Below the pieces are notes generated by a model. The model was not told the origin of the DNA. It saw only the letters and a list, made by a program, of their open reading frames with translations, and did not search any database. This document shows positions 1-8,088 of a stretch of DNA of 16,549 nucleotides, piece by piece. The translations under genes and the position numbers were made by a program. Numbering within the stretch: the first letter of the stretch is position 1; each line of letters opens with the position of its first letter. Location of the stretch: contig JAFAEX010000077.1 of NCBI GenBank assembly GCA_023423795.1, positions 1 to 16,549 of the forward strand, written 5' to 3'. This DNA comes from Chloroflexota bacterium. GTDB taxonomy: Bacteria > Chloroflexota > Chloroflexia > Thermomicrobiales > UBA6265.

Positions 1-54
1 GATCTCGTTCCCGTATCGAGGAGCGACGAGATCCCTCGACGGGCTCGGGATGAC
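1..54. repeat. Palindromic intergenic repeat, cut by the window edge
   Basis: The first bases, GATCTCGT (1-8), are the reverse complement of ACGAGATC (26-33), with a 17-base loop between. The right side continues as ACGAGATCCCTCGACGGGCT and then CGGGATGAC. The same right-arm sequence, with one difference (GACAGG instead of GACGGG), occurs at 13349-13370 in a complete hairpin. The window therefore starts inside a second member of that family. It carries no open frame of its own and lies upstream of the first gene. The family looks like a REP-type dispersed hairpin; its function is not known from the sequence. Confidence 0.65.
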
Positions 55-139
55 GACGGCAGATGTCATGAATCGCGCTGTTGGCGGCGCGCTGTCACGC
101 GAATGGAAGCACCGCCCACGCCCGACGAAAGGACGACCC

Positions 140-712
140 ATGGTCTCCACCAACGACGACGTCATCGACCTCCATGCGAAGGCGAGCGCCGCCTTCGCGC
201 AGGTGCTCGGCGAGATCCCGGCCGACCGCTTCGGCGACCCGACGCCGTGCACCGAGTGGGATATCCGGACGCTGGTGAACCACCTGACCGAGTTGCACCG
301 CGGGGCAGCCGCGGCGTTCCGTGGCGCCGATCCGTCCACCCTCGGACCGCCTTCGGCGGATGCCGACCCGCGCGCCGCGTTCGCCGCCGCGCTGCGCGAT
401 GCCGCATCGGCCTTCCGGGCGGCCGGGGCGCTGGACCGGACCTATCCCATGCCGTGGGGCGAATCGCCCGGCAGCATGGTCGTCCGCATCCTGGCGCTCG
501 ACGCCGTCGTCCACACCTGGGACCTCGCGAAGGCCGCCGGTCAGCCCTGCCCGCTCGACCCGTCTACCTGCGAAGCGGTGCTGGCCTTCGGCAAGGGGAT
601 GATGAAACCAGAGTTTCGGACCCCGGAATCCGGGTTCGGCCCGGAGGTCGCCATCGCCGCCGACGCCCCGGTGTGCGACCGCATGGCCGCCTTCTTCGGT
701 CGCCGGCCGTAG
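140..712 (+). CDS. TIGR03086-type metal-binding protein (MDMPI_N / DinB-like fold)
   Basis: A 190-residue cytosolic protein of the mycothiol-dependent maleylpyruvate isomerase N-terminal family, most like the TIGR03086 group. The family hallmark TPCTEWDIRTLVNHL lies at residues 35-49, with H48 as likely metal ligand. ALDAVVHTWDLA (119-130) gives a D121-x3-H125 pair in the place of the Glu-x3-His ligands of the characterised isomerase. The C-terminus has the usual FGPEV...APVCDRMAAFFGR ending. The ATG at 140 is chosen over the ATG at 50 because GAAAGGA lies just upstream and the family homology starts here. Relatives use mycothiol or bacillithiol chemistry or have unknown substrates; the substrate here cannot be read from the sequence. 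The next gene is 141 bp away with its own ribosome site. Family assignment is secure, reaction is not. Confidence 0.88.
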   Translation: MVSTNDDVIDLHAKASAAFAQVLGEIPADRFGDPTPCTEWDIRTLVNHLTELHRGAAAAFRGADPSTLGPPSADADPRAAFAAALRDAASAFRAAGALDRTYPMPWGESPGSMVVRILALDAVVHTWDLAKAAGQPCPLDPSTCEAVLAFGKGMMKPEFRTPESGFGPEVAIAADAPVCDRMAAFFGRRP

Positions 713-853
713 GTCGGCATCCATTGCTCGCGCCGACGGGGCGATGTCCTCGGGCGGCGCGACCTTTCGCCCCGGCCCCGGTTCGGCGACGATAGCGGCC
801 GGGACGATGCCGCTCCCGGCCGACGCCGGGCGGCGCAGAAAGGACGACGACGG

Positions 854-1819
854 ATGACCGACGCGAACGCGGCGAACGCCGAGCGCTGGGCGGGAGCGGC
901 CCGCCGCTGGGGAGGGCCGGACGGGTTCGAACTCGGCCTGATGGTGCCCATTTCGGAGGGCGCGGCCTTCGGCGCGACCCCGCGCTTCTCCGACATGCTG
1001 GAGATCACCCGCGCCGCCGAGGAGGTCGGGTTCGGCGCGGCCTGGTTCGCCGACCATTTCGTTTTCCGGCACGAGAACGAACCCGAAGAGCGCGGCGTCT
1101 GGGATTGCTGGACGACGATGGCCGGCATCGCCGCCGCCACCGAGCGGATCAGGATCGGGGCGCTGGTGGCCTGCACCGGGTTCCGCAACCCGGGCGTGAT
1201 CGCCAAGATGTCCGAATCGATCGACGACATCTCCGGCGGCCGGCTGATCCTCGGGCTCGGCGCGGGCTGGCACAAGCCGGAATACGACATGTTCGGCTTC
1301 CCCTTCGACCACCGGGTGAGCCGCTTCGAGGAATCCGTCACCATCATCGACGGGCTGCTGCGCGACGGGAGCGTGGACTTCGAGGGCCGGTTCGTCTCCG
1401 CCCGCGATGCCGTCAACAAACCGCGCGGGCCGCGCCCGGACGGCCCGCCGATTCTGGTCGGCACCACCGGCCACCGCATGCTGCGGCTGACCGCGACGTT
1501 CGCCGACGCCTGGAACACGGTCTGGCATCCCGACGCCGAGGAAACCAAACCGCTGCTGGCGGCGGTGGACGAGGCTTGCCGCGACGTCGGCCGGCCGCCG
1601 GAAACGCTGATCCGCTCCGCCGGCGGCAACATCGCCCGCGAGGGCTACCTCGGCACGCGCCCGAACCCGATGACCGGCGACGACGCCGAGATCGCGCGCC
1701 GTATCGCCGGGTTCCGCGACCTCGGGTACCGCCACTTCGTCTGCGGCATGGACCCCTGCACGCCGGAAAGCGTGCACGCGTTCCGCCCGGTCATCGAAGC
1801 GCTCGCGGCCTCCGCCTGA
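854..1819 (+). CDS. LLM-class (luciferase-like) oxidoreductase, probably F420-dependent
   Basis: A 321-residue TIM-barrel protein of the bacterial luciferase-like family. Family signatures include EEVGFGAAWFADHF (56-69), the strand-loop RIRIGALVACTGFRNPGVIAKM (98-119), GGRLILGLGAGWHKPEY (128-144) and the following R-x2-R-x-EE (154-160). The length and the GAGWHKPEY motif match members annotated as F420-dependent, such as the TIGR03560/TIGR03619-like groups, rather than FMN luciferases. Cofactor use is an inference from family. AGAAAGGA (837-844) sits before the ATG at 854. A 22-bp hairpin starts 11 bases after the stop, so this gene probably ends a transcript, perhaps one shared with the upstream MDMPI-like gene. 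The substrate is unknown; relatives reduce or oxidise alcohols, enones or nitro compounds. Confidence 0.88.
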   Translation: MTDANAANAERWAGAARRWGGPDGFELGLMVPISEGAAFGATPRFSDMLEITRAAEEVGFGAAWFADHFVFRHENEPEERGVWDCWTTMAGIAAATERIRIGALVACTGFRNPGVIAKMSESIDDISGGRLILGLGAGWHKPEYDMFGFPFDHRVSRFEESVTIIDGLLRDGSVDFEGRFVSARDAVNKPRGPRPDGPPILVGTTGHRMLRLTATFADAWNTVWHPDAEETKPLLAAVDEACRDVGRPPETLIRSAGGNIAREGYLGTRPNPMTGDDAEIARRIAGFRDLGYRHFVCGMDPCTPESVHAFRPVIEALAASA

Positions 1820-1830
1820 CGCCTGGCTTC

Positions 1831-1887
1831 GACGCGCCCGGCCGCGACCGCGCAGGATTTGTCCTCGCGGTCGCGGCCGGGCGCGTC
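1831..1887 (+). terminator. Long GC-rich hairpin after the LLM oxidoreductase
   Basis: Arms 1831-1852 and 1866-1887 are perfect 22-base reverse complements (GACGCGCCCGGCCGCGACCG, then CG). Inside, AGGA (1854-1857) pairs with TCCT (1862-1865), leaving a TTTG loop and one bulged C. It starts 11 bases after the stop at 1819. No T-run follows, so it acts either as a structure-only terminator or as a 3' end stabiliser. Confidence 0.75.
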
Positions 1888-2003
1888 CCGAATTGTCATT
1901 GCGCTCCGAATACATGCTGCCGAGACCGGGCGTTCGCCGCGCTCCGGCCCGATGTCCGCGGCGGACTTGAGCGGTCCCGGCTCCGCGTGCCACCATCACC
2001 GCC

Positions 2004-2453
<450 letters not shown>

Positions 2454-2499
2454 GTCTACGGCGACGCGCCGCACGGGCAACACGAGAGGGGTCACACCC

Positions 2500-2910
2500 A
2501 TGAACCTCACTATCCACGCGAGTTTCCTCCCGCACAGCGACCCGGACGCCGCGCTGGCGTTCTACCGCGACGCCCTCGGTTTCGAGGTCCGCAACGATGT
2601 CGGGTACGAGGGCATGCGCTGGATCACGGTCGGTCCGCCCAACCAGCCCGAGATCAACATCGTGCTGCACCCGCCGGCCGCCGACCCGGGCATCACCGAG
2701 GACGAGCGCCGCACCATCTCCGAGATGATGGCCAAGGGAACCTACGGGGCCATCATCCTCGCCACCCCCGACCTCGACGGCGCGTTCGCGACGATCGAGG
2801 CCAGCGGCGCGGAGGTCGTGCAGGAGCCGACCGACCAGCCCTACGGCGTCCGCGACTGCGCCTTCCGCGATCCGTCGGGCAACATGATCCGGATGCAGCA
2901 GCGGGGCTGA
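2500..2910 (+). CDS. VOC-family (glyoxalase/bleomycin-resistance fold) protein
   Basis: A 136-residue single-unit VOC protein. The first beta-alpha-beta-beta-beta module covers about 1-58, with SDPDAALAFYRDALGFEVRN (13-32) as its hallmark. The second covers about 82-134 and ends in the typical AFRDPSGNMIRMQQ (121-134). Possible metal ligands are H6 or H12 in the first strand region and residues in the second, but the complete metal set cannot be assigned by eye. A GAGAGGGG site precedes the ATG. It is probably co-transcribed with the AraC gene 46 bases upstream. Members serve as glyoxalases, dioxygenases or antibiotic-binding proteins. No active site is complete enough to choose, so the substrate stays open. 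Confidence 0.88.
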   Translation: MNLTIHASFLPHSDPDAALAFYRDALGFEVRNDVGYEGMRWITVGPPNQPEINIVLHPPAADPGITEDERRTISEMMAKGTYGAIILATPDLDGAFATIEASGAEVVQEPTDQPYGVRDCAFRDPSGNMIRMQQRG

Positions 2911-3137
2911 GCCGCCGCCTGCACCCGGCGGCGCGGCGAGCGGCGCCGACACCGGTCCGCCCGCCGCGGCCACGATTGCCCCGCGTCCTTCCTCCCCGCA
3001 CCGCTCCTCGACCAATCGATGTCCACCCGGCGCGGTCGCCCGCCGTCCGGTGTGGCGACGCGCGGCCATCGACGGCCGGCCCTGGCCTCTGCGCCGGGGC
3101 GGGCCTCCCGCCGGGCCGGTTCCGGACGGAGGTTGTG

Positions 3138-3368
3138 ATGAACCGGAATGCGTGGATTCGGCAAGGTCACCGCTGGTTGTCGATCGCCTTCGCCGTGGCG
3201 ACCCTCGTCGTCACCGTCGTCGTCCTGACGCAGGAAGAACCCGCCGCCTGGGTGTACCTCTCGCCCCTGCTCCCGCTCCTCCTGCTGCTGGTCACGGGGC
3301 TGTACCTGTTCGTACTACCCTACCGCGCCCGGCGGCGCGGCGGGCGGCGCGCCGCCCAGTCCGGGTAA
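3138..3368 (+). CDS. Small two-helix membrane protein
   Basis: A 76-residue protein with two hydrophobic helices: about 15-31 (SIAFAVATLVVTVVVLT) and about 40-61 (YLSPLLPLLLLLVTGLYLFV). A short acidic, aromatic turn (QEEPAAW) lies between them. The N-terminus (MNRNAWIRQGHRW) and the Arg-rich tail PYRARRRGGRR are positive, so both ends are probably cytoplasmic. The ATG at 3138 is supported by GGAGG 6-7 bases upstream (CGGAGGTTGTG). The open frame extends upstream to 2976 but that part looks non-coding. The pattern of a conserved small membrane protein next to a DUF1801-type gene is known to me from other bacteria, but I cannot name a function. A hairpin follows 26 bases after the stop. Confidence 0.75.
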   Translation: MNRNAWIRQGHRWLSIAFAVATLVVTVVVLTQEEPAAWVYLSPLLPLLLLLVTGLYLFVLPYRARRRGGRRAAQSG

Positions 3369-3393
3369 TCCGGGCACGACGGGGCCAGATGAC

Positions 3394-3417
3394 GCCGGGC
3401 GCGTTGCCGCGCCCGGC
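3394..3417 (+). terminator. Hairpin after the small membrane protein
   Basis: Arms GCCGGGCGCG (3394-3403) and CGCGCCCGGC (3408-3417) are perfect 10-base complements around a TTGC loop. It lies 26 bases after the stop at 3368 and before the DUF1801 gene, and is not followed by a T-run. Confidence 0.55.
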
Positions 3418-3486
3418 ACGATCCGCGTAGCAGTTGGCATACGATCCGGGCATCGCCCCGGCAGCACCGATTGGAGAACGCGAGAA

Positions 3487-3957
3487 ATGGCTGCGAAGAC
3501 CCCCACCGGCACGACCGCGACCGACGAAGCGCACGAGGGATTCTCGGCCACCGAACGGGCCGCAATGAAGGAGCGCGCCGCCGAGGTGAAGGCGTCCTCC
3601 CGCCGCGGCAAGGGCGCGAAGGCGGCGGATGCGGAGGCCGCCGTGCTGGCGAAGATCGCCGAGATGGAGGGGCCGGACCGCGTGCTGGCCGAGCGCGTCC
3701 ACGCGATCGTCAAGGCCAGCGCGCCGTCGCTCGCGCCCAAGACCTGGTACGGGATGCCGGCTTACGCCCGGGACGGCAAGGTCGTCTGCTTCTTCCAGGC
3801 AGCGCAGAAGTTCGGCGCCTGGTACGCCACGCTCGGGTTCAACGACCCCGCGCTCCTCGACGACGGCGACATGTGGCCGACCGCCTTCGCGCTCACCGAG
3901 CCGACCACCGAGGTCGAGGCCCGGATCGCCGCGCTCGTGGCGAAGGCGGCGGGCTGA
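3487..3957 (+). CDS. DUF1801-domain protein (YdhG-type, iron-chaperone-like fold)
   Basis: A 156-residue cytosolic protein. The first 60 residues are charged and Lys/Ala-rich, including the family-style opening GFSATERAAMKERAAEVKAS (18-37). A compact DUF1801-type domain follows at about 60-156. Its marks are LAERVHAIVKASAPSLAPKTWYGMPAYARDGKVVCFFQAAQKFGAW. The WYGMPAYARDGKVVCF stretch (87-102) is typical of this fold, which includes the frataxin-like Bacillus protein YdhG. Iron handling is known only for some relatives and is not shown by any residue here. TTGGAGAACGCGAGAA precedes the ATG. It is monocistronic by context, closed by a strong bidirectional hairpin 14 bases after the stop. Confidence 0.82.
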   Translation: MAAKTPTGTTATDEAHEGFSATERAAMKERAAEVKASSRRGKGAKAADAEAAVLAKIAEMEGPDRVLAERVHAIVKASAPSLAPKTWYGMPAYARDGKVVCFFQAAQKFGAWYATLGFNDPALLDDGDMWPTAFALTEPTTEVEARIAALVAKAAG

Positions 3958-3971
3958 GGCAAAAGCCAACC

Positions 3972-4019
3972 GGGAATGGAGACGGGGAGGGCGATGGCGC
4001 CCTCCCCGTCTCCATTCCC
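3972..4019. terminator. Bidirectional 22-bp hairpin between convergent genes
   Basis: Arms 3972-3993 and 3998-4019 pair perfectly for 22 bases, beginning GGGAATGGAGACGGGGAGGG, around a four-base ATGG loop. It lies 14 bases from the DUF1801 stop (3957) and 22 bases from the TerC stop (4042). For the minus-strand gene, the hairpin is followed by a short TTTT (complement of 3961-3964) after about seven bases. For the plus strand there is no T-run. Confidence 0.85.
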
Positions 4020-4041
4020 AACCAACGTCGAGACTCCCGAT

Positions 4042-4827
4042 CTAGACAGCCGGTCCGCCGGTGATGTTCCGGCTCGCGGCCAACGCTTGCTCGTTGAAGT
4101 ACTTCTGCTTGAGTTCCACCGGCGCGGTCTTCTTGGTCGATCGCAGGTTCAGGAACTCGACCAGCACCGAAAAACCCATCGCCGCGTAGATGTAGCCCTT
4201 GTCGATGTGGAAGCCCCAGCCCTCGGCCACCAGCGAGGTGCCGATCAGCAGGAGGAACGACAGCGCCAGCATCTTGACCGTCGGGTGCTCCTGCACGAAC
4301 GTCGAGAGCGGGCCGCTGGCGACCAGCATGACGCCGACCGCAACCACGACCGCCGTGACCATCACCCCGAGGTTGTTGGACATCCCGATCGCGGTCAGCA
4401 CCGAGTCGAGTGAGAACACGATGTCGAGCAGCAGGATCTGGGCGATGACCGAAGCGAACGACGATACGGCCCGGACGTTTTGCGCGTGTTCTTCGCCCTC
4501 CAGTTTGTGGTGGATTTCGGTGGTCGCCTTGTAGATCAGGAAGAGACCGCCCAGCAGCAGGATCAGATCGCGGCCGGAGATGTCCTTTCCGAACACGCTG
4601 AATAGCGGCTGGGTGAGGTTCGCCAGCCACGAGATCGAGAACAGCAGCCCGATGCGCATGATCATCGCCAGGCTGAGGCCGAGGATCCGCGCCTTGTCCC
4701 GCTGTTCGGGCGGCAACTTTCCGGCCAGGATGGAGATGAAGATCACGTTGTCGATGCCGAGCACGATCTCCATCACGGTCAGCGTCAGTAACGCGATCCA
4801 CGCTTCCGGACTCGCCAGCCACTCCAT
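4042..4827 (-). CDS. TerC-family integral membrane protein
   Basis: A 261-residue polytopic membrane protein with about seven helices. The family marks are ALLTLTVMEIVLGIDNVIFISIL (12-34), with E20, D26 and N27 in the membrane, and LLLDIVFSLDSVLTAIGM (132-149), with D135 and D141. These acidic pairs form the likely cation site. The family name refers to tellurium resistance, but studied relatives (Alx, MeeY/MeeF types) export manganese, and that is the better guess here. The ATG at 4827 is preceded by GGGAAGGGG; the open frame extends to 5007 but the extra part is Arg/Pro-rich and lacks the family pattern. A strong hairpin lies after the stop. The gene is divergent from the FAD oxidoreductase. 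No yybP-ykoY manganese riboswitch was recognised upstream. Confidence 0.93.
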   Translation of the reverse strand: MEWLASPEAWIALLTLTVMEIVLGIDNVIFISILAGKLPPEQRDKARILGLSLAMIMRIGLLFSISWLANLTQPLFSVFGKDISGRDLILLLGGLFLIYKATTEIHHKLEGEEHAQNVRAVSSFASVIAQILLLDIVFSLDSVLTAIGMSNNLGVMVTAVVVAVGVMLVASGPLSTFVQEHPTVKMLALSFLLLIGTSLVAEGWGFHIDKGYIYAAMGFSVLVEFLNLRSTKKTAPVELKQKYFNEQALAASRNITGGPAV

Positions 4828-5024
4828 CGCCCACCCCTTCCCGATAGCGGCGCATTCGCCGCACGCGCCATTCTTACGCAAGATCGGTTCATCGCGATCC
4901 GTCGCCCGACGGATGGGAACGCGCGGGCGATTCCGCTGTCCTGCGGATGCGCCGGAGCCGGCGGCGGCGCACCATGGGGGCATCGCCGGCAACCGGTGCC
5001 GGGCCAACGACGAAGGAGCCGTCC
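4828..5024. promoter_or_regulatory. Divergent intergenic region between terC-type gene and FAD oxidoreductase
   Basis: The 197 bases lie between two genes reading away from each other, so they must hold promoters for both. No confident -35/-10 pair or operator can be read by eye. The plus-strand AAGGAG at 5013-5018 is the ribosome site that decides the GTG start at 5025. Confidence 0.35.
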
Positions 5025-6500
5025 GTGACCGCGCCCGCCGTGCCGCCGCCAGTCCGCGATGCCGACCCGGCCGCCGGCACGCTCGTCAACGATATCCACT
5101 CCGCGCTCAACCCGGTCGCGGTCTTCGCGGTCGCCCGGCCCCGATCGGTCGAGGACGTGCGGCGGGCCATCGCCGACGCCCGCGCCGCCGGCCGCGCCGT
5201 CAGCATCGCCGGCGGGCGGCACGCAATGGGCGGGCAGCAGGCCGGCGAGGATACGCTGCTGCTCGACATGACGGCGATGGATCGGGTGCTCGCCTTCGAC
5301 CCGTCGGCCGGCGAGGTGGAGGCCGAAGCCGGCATCATGTGGCCGGCGCTGATGGACTGGCTCGACCGCGCGCAGGACAGCGCCGCCGAGCCGTGGGGCA
5401 TCGTCCAGAAGCAGACCGGCGCCGACCGGCTGACGCTCGGCGGGGCGCTGTCGGCCAACGTCCACGGCCGTGTGCTCGGGCGCGGCCCGATCGTGGGCGA
5501 CGTGGCCGCGTTCACCCTCGTGGATGCGGCGGGCGACGTCCGGCGGTGCAGCCGCGAGGAGAACGCCGGCCTGTTCCGGCTGGCGATCGGCGGCTACGGG
5601 CTGTTCGGGGTCATCACCGGCGTGCGGCTGCGGCTGGAGCGGCGGCGCGCCGTGCGTCGGCTGGTCGAGGTCCGCGCCGTCGAGGGGCTGATGGACGCGT
5701 TCGCCGCCCGGATGGCCGAGGGGTGCCGGTTCGGCGATTTCCAGTTCGCCATCGACCCGGACGGCGACGACTTCTTGCGGGAGGGGGTCTTCTCCTGCTA
5801 CCGCGACGAGCCGGGCGATCCTCCCCTCCCAGCCGGGCAGCGGGTGCTGCGGCGCGAGGACTGGCGGCGGCTGATGCTGCTGGCCCACACCGACAAGCGG
5901 CAGGCAACCGACCGCTACATCGCCCACTACCTGTCAACCCACGGCCAGCTCTACCGCTCCGACCGCGCCCAAATGGCCGACTACGAGGACGGCTACCACG
6001 CGGCAATCGACCGGGCGACCGGGGCAGCCTGCCCCGGCAGCGAGATGATCACCGAGGTGTACGTGCCGCGGGTGGACCTGCCGGCGTTCCTCGCCGCCGT
6101 GCGCGACGACGCCCGCGCCCACGGCTGGAACATCGTCTACGGCACGGTGCGGCTGATCGAGCGCGACGCGGAGACGGTGCTGGCGTGGGCGCGCGAGCCG
6201 TGGGCCTGCGTGATCTTCAACCTGCACGTTTCGCACGACGAAGCGGGCATCGCGATGGCGGCCGATGCCTTCCGCCGGCTGATCGACCGCGCGCTCGCGT
6301 TCGGCGGCTCGTACTACCTGACCTACCACGCGTGGGCGACGCGGCCGCAGGTCGAAGCGGCCCACCCGCGATTCGTGGAGTTCCTGCGCGCCAAGCTCGA
6401 CCACGACCCGGAGGGACGGTTCCAGAGCGCGTGGTACCGCCACTACCGGGCAATGTTTGCCGACGCGCTGTCCGCCCCTTACGGGATCGCATGGGAGTGA
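5025..6500 (+). CDS. VAO/PCMH-family FAD-binding oxidoreductase
   Basis: A 491-residue flavoprotein. The N-terminal PCMH-type FAD domain runs from about 20 to 210: VAVARPRSVEDVRRAIADAR-like entry (35-53), the FAD loop IAGGRHAMGG (61-70), then LTLGGALSANVHGRV (136-150), GPIVGDVAAFTLVDAAGDV (154-172) and the closing IGGYGLFGVITGVRLRLE (188-205). H66 in GGRHAMGG lies where alditol and aldonolactone oxidases carry a covalent flavin-histidyl bond (GTRHSFN, GAGHS), so a covalent flavin is possible. The C-terminal half holds the substrate domain and ends in LRAKLDHDPEGRFQSAWYRHY, as in sugar-lactone oxidase relatives. The start is GTG at 5025, supported by AAGGAG seven bases upstream. The frame is open to 4947, but that part is Arg-rich and looks non-coding. 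Substrate unknown. Confidence 0.85.
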   Translation: MTAPAVPPPVRDADPAAGTLVNDIHSALNPVAVFAVARPRSVEDVRRAIADARAAGRAVSIAGGRHAMGGQQAGEDTLLLDMTAMDRVLAFDPSAGEVEAEAGIMWPALMDWLDRAQDSAAEPWGIVQKQTGADRLTLGGALSANVHGRVLGRGPIVGDVAAFTLVDAAGDVRRCSREENAGLFRLAIGGYGLFGVITGVRLRLERRRAVRRLVEVRAVEGLMDAFAARMAEGCRFGDFQFAIDPDGDDFLREGVFSCYRDEPGDPPLPAGQRVLRREDWRRLMLLAHTDKRQATDRYIAHYLSTHGQLYRSDRAQMADYEDGYHAAIDRATGAACPGSEMITEVYVPRVDLPAFLAAVRDDARAHGWNIVYGTVRLIERDAETVLAWAREPWACVIFNLHVSHDEAGIAMAADAFRRLIDRALAFGGSYYLTYHAWATRPQVEAAHPRFVEFLRAKLDHDPEGRFQSAWYRHYRAMFADALSAPYGIAWE

Positions 6501-6549
6501 TGGCGCTCGGCTTGTTGATCCGGGCATCGGTCACGTTCGCCGGGTGGTG

Positions 6550-6670
6550 ACGGCGATTGCGGAATAGATACGGCCACGGGGACGCCCGGGGATGAATCCC
6601 CGGGCTACGAAAACGAAGCCCCTCCGGGGCTGAGGACGGGCGGTGGCCGCCCTATTTTGGCAACCGCCAT
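6550..6670 (-). repeat. MITE-like repeat, near-complete copy A (inverted orientation)
   Basis: The 88 bases at 6583-6670, read on the minus strand, match 10563-10650 at 83 positions. The right end is an exact copy of the family terminus (TTGGCAACCGCCAT, 6657-6670). The far end (6550-6563, ACGGCGATTGCGGA) matches the expected terminal ATGGCGGTTGCCAA at 10 of 14 positions. Internal palindromes such as AGCCCCTCCGGGGCT are also shared. It lies between the FAD oxidoreductase (+) and the GDH terminator (-), carries no frame and has no transposase. Confidence 0.85.
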
Positions 6671-6719
6671 CGTCCCCGGGCGATTCCCGTAGCGGCGGCC
6701 CGCATCATGGAGGCGCCCG

Positions 6720-6770
6720 CCGACATCCTCGGGTGGGCGAGCACGGCGCCCGCCCACCCGAGGATGTCGG
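6720..6770 (-). terminator. 20-bp hairpin directly after the GDH stop codon
   Basis: Arms 6720-6739 (CCGACATCCTCGGGTGGGCG) and 6751-6770 are perfect 20-base complements with an 11-base loop. The arm nearest the gene abuts the minus-strand stop codon (6772-6774). There is no T-run on the distal side. Confidence 0.8.
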
Positions 6771-6771
6771 A

Positions 6772-8088
6772 TCAGGCCAGGCCGCGAAGCCGCATCGCCT
6801 CGGCGACGCGGGAAACGCCGACCCGGTAGGCCGCGTCGCGCAGCGGGATGCCGTCCGCCTCGGCGCGGTCCCAGACGCCGGCGAAGGCGTGCTCCATGCG
6901 GCGGCGGAGCGCCTCGGCCACCTGCGCCTCGTCCCACGCGATCCCCTGCAGGTTCTGCACCCATTCGAGGTGGGAAACGACGACGCCGCCGGCGTTGGCG
7001 AGGATGTCCGGCACGACCACGACGCCGCTCTCGGCGAGGATCGCGTCCGCCTCCGGGGTCACCGGGCCGTTGGCGCCCTCGACCACCGCGCGGGCGCGAA
7101 CATTCCCGGCGTTGCGGGCAGTCACCTGCCCGCCGAGCGCGGCGGGGACCAGCAGATCGACCGGCAGTTCGAGCAGTTCGTCGTTGCCGATGGTCGCCAC
7201 GTCCGGGTGGGAGGCGGCGTAGCCGGCGAGCATCGCTTCCGGCGCGTCGTCGAGGAAGCGGGTGATCGCGTCGAGGTCCAGCCCGCCCGGATCGAGCACG
7301 CCGCCGGTCACGTCTGAGAGCGCGACGATGCGGAATCCGAGCCGCGCCAACGCCTCGGCGGCGGCCCGGCCGACCTTGCCGAAGCCCTGCACCGCGACGG
7401 TCGCGCCGACCGGGGAACGCCCCTGCCGCCGCAGCAACTCGGCGGCCACGATGCCGACGCCGTCGCCGGTGGCGCTGGCGCGGCCGACCGAACCGCCGAG
7501 CACGATCGGTTTGCCGGTCACCACCGGCGGCGCGAGTTCGCCCTCGGCCCGCGCCAGTTCGTCGAGCATCCAGGCCATCGTCTGGGCGTCGGTGTTGACG
7601 TCCGGCGCCGGGATGTCGCGTTTCGGGCCGACGATCGGGTGGATCGCCAGCGCGTAGGCGCGGGTCAACCGCTCCAGTTCGGCTAGGGAGAGTTTGCGCG
7701 GGTTGACGCGGATGCCGCCCTTGGCCCCGCCGAAGGGCAGATCGACGACCGCGCACTTCCACGTCATCAGCATCGCCAGCGCGGCCGTCTCTTCGGCATC
7801 GACATCGGGGTGGTAGCGGATGCCGCCCTTGAACGGCCCGCGCGCCCCGCAGTGCTGAACGCGGTAGCCCGCGAAGACCTCGACCGAGCCGTCGTCCATG
7901 ACGACCGGCAGGTTCACGGTCAGCGTGCGCTCCGGGCGGGAAAGCCGCCAGCGCAGGCCGGGGTCGAGGTCGATCGCCTCGGCGGTGGATTCGAACAGGG
8001 AAACGGCGTCGGCGAGCGCGCCGCCGTGGGCAACGCCGGAACCCGGCGCAACGGCGACCGGCGCGGAATTCAGGATGTCGAGGGGCAC
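6772..8088 (-). CDS. Glu/Leu/Phe/Val dehydrogenase (glutamate dehydrogenase type)
   Basis: A 438-residue NAD(P)-dependent amino-acid dehydrogenase, reversible oxidative deamination of glutamate (or a branched or aromatic amino acid) to the oxo-acid and ammonia. The three lysines of the active site are K87 (RGPFKGGIRYHP), K111 (MLMTWKCAVV) and K123 (PFGGAKGGIRVNP), with D163 in PAPDVNT. They match K89, K113, K125 and D165 of the well-studied clostridial enzyme. The Rossmann glycine loop is VQGFGKVGR at about 233-241, and the late motif is PDILANAGGVVVSHLEWVQN. Start GTG at 8088 has GGAGG five bases ahead; the frame stays open to 8355, but that extra part is Arg/Pro-rich and does not look like this family. 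A hairpin sits directly after the stop. Length suits a hexameric GDH. Glutamate is the most likely substrate, but leucine cannot be excluded. Confidence 0.95.
   Translation of the reverse strand: MPLDILNSAPVAVAPGSGVAHGGALADAVSLFESTAEAIDLDPGLRWRLSRPERTLTVNLPVVMDDGSVEVFAGYRVQHCGARGPFKGGIRYHPDVDAEETAALAMLMTWKCAVVDLPFGGAKGGIRVNPRKLSLAELERLTRAYALAIHPIVGPKRDIPAPDVNTDAQTMAWMLDELARAEGELAPPVVTGKPIVLGGSVGRASATGDGVGIVAAELLRRQGRSPVGATVAVQGFGKVGRAAAEALARLGFRIVALSDVTGGVLDPGGLDLDAITRFLDDAPEAMLAGYAASHPDVATIGNDELLELPVDLLVPAALGGQVTARNAGNVRARAVVEGANGPVTPEADAILAESGVVVVPDILANAGGVVVSHLEWVQNLQGIAWDEAQVAEALRRRMEHAFAGVWDRAEADGIPLRDAAYRVGVSRVAEAMRLRGLA

Noticed and set aside
4042..4827. Tellurite-resistance function for the TerC-family protein
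   Set aside because: No other ter genes are nearby, and studied relatives of this family move manganese; the name is historical.
4828..5024. Manganese riboswitch upstream of the TerC gene
   Set aside because: The conserved loops of the yybP-ykoY class could not be recognised in this leader.
4580..6550. A 656-residue plus-strand frame spanning the TerC gene and the FAD oxidoreductase
   Set aside because: It runs antisense to TerC and out of frame through the oxidoreductase; its translation is Arg-rich and without domains.
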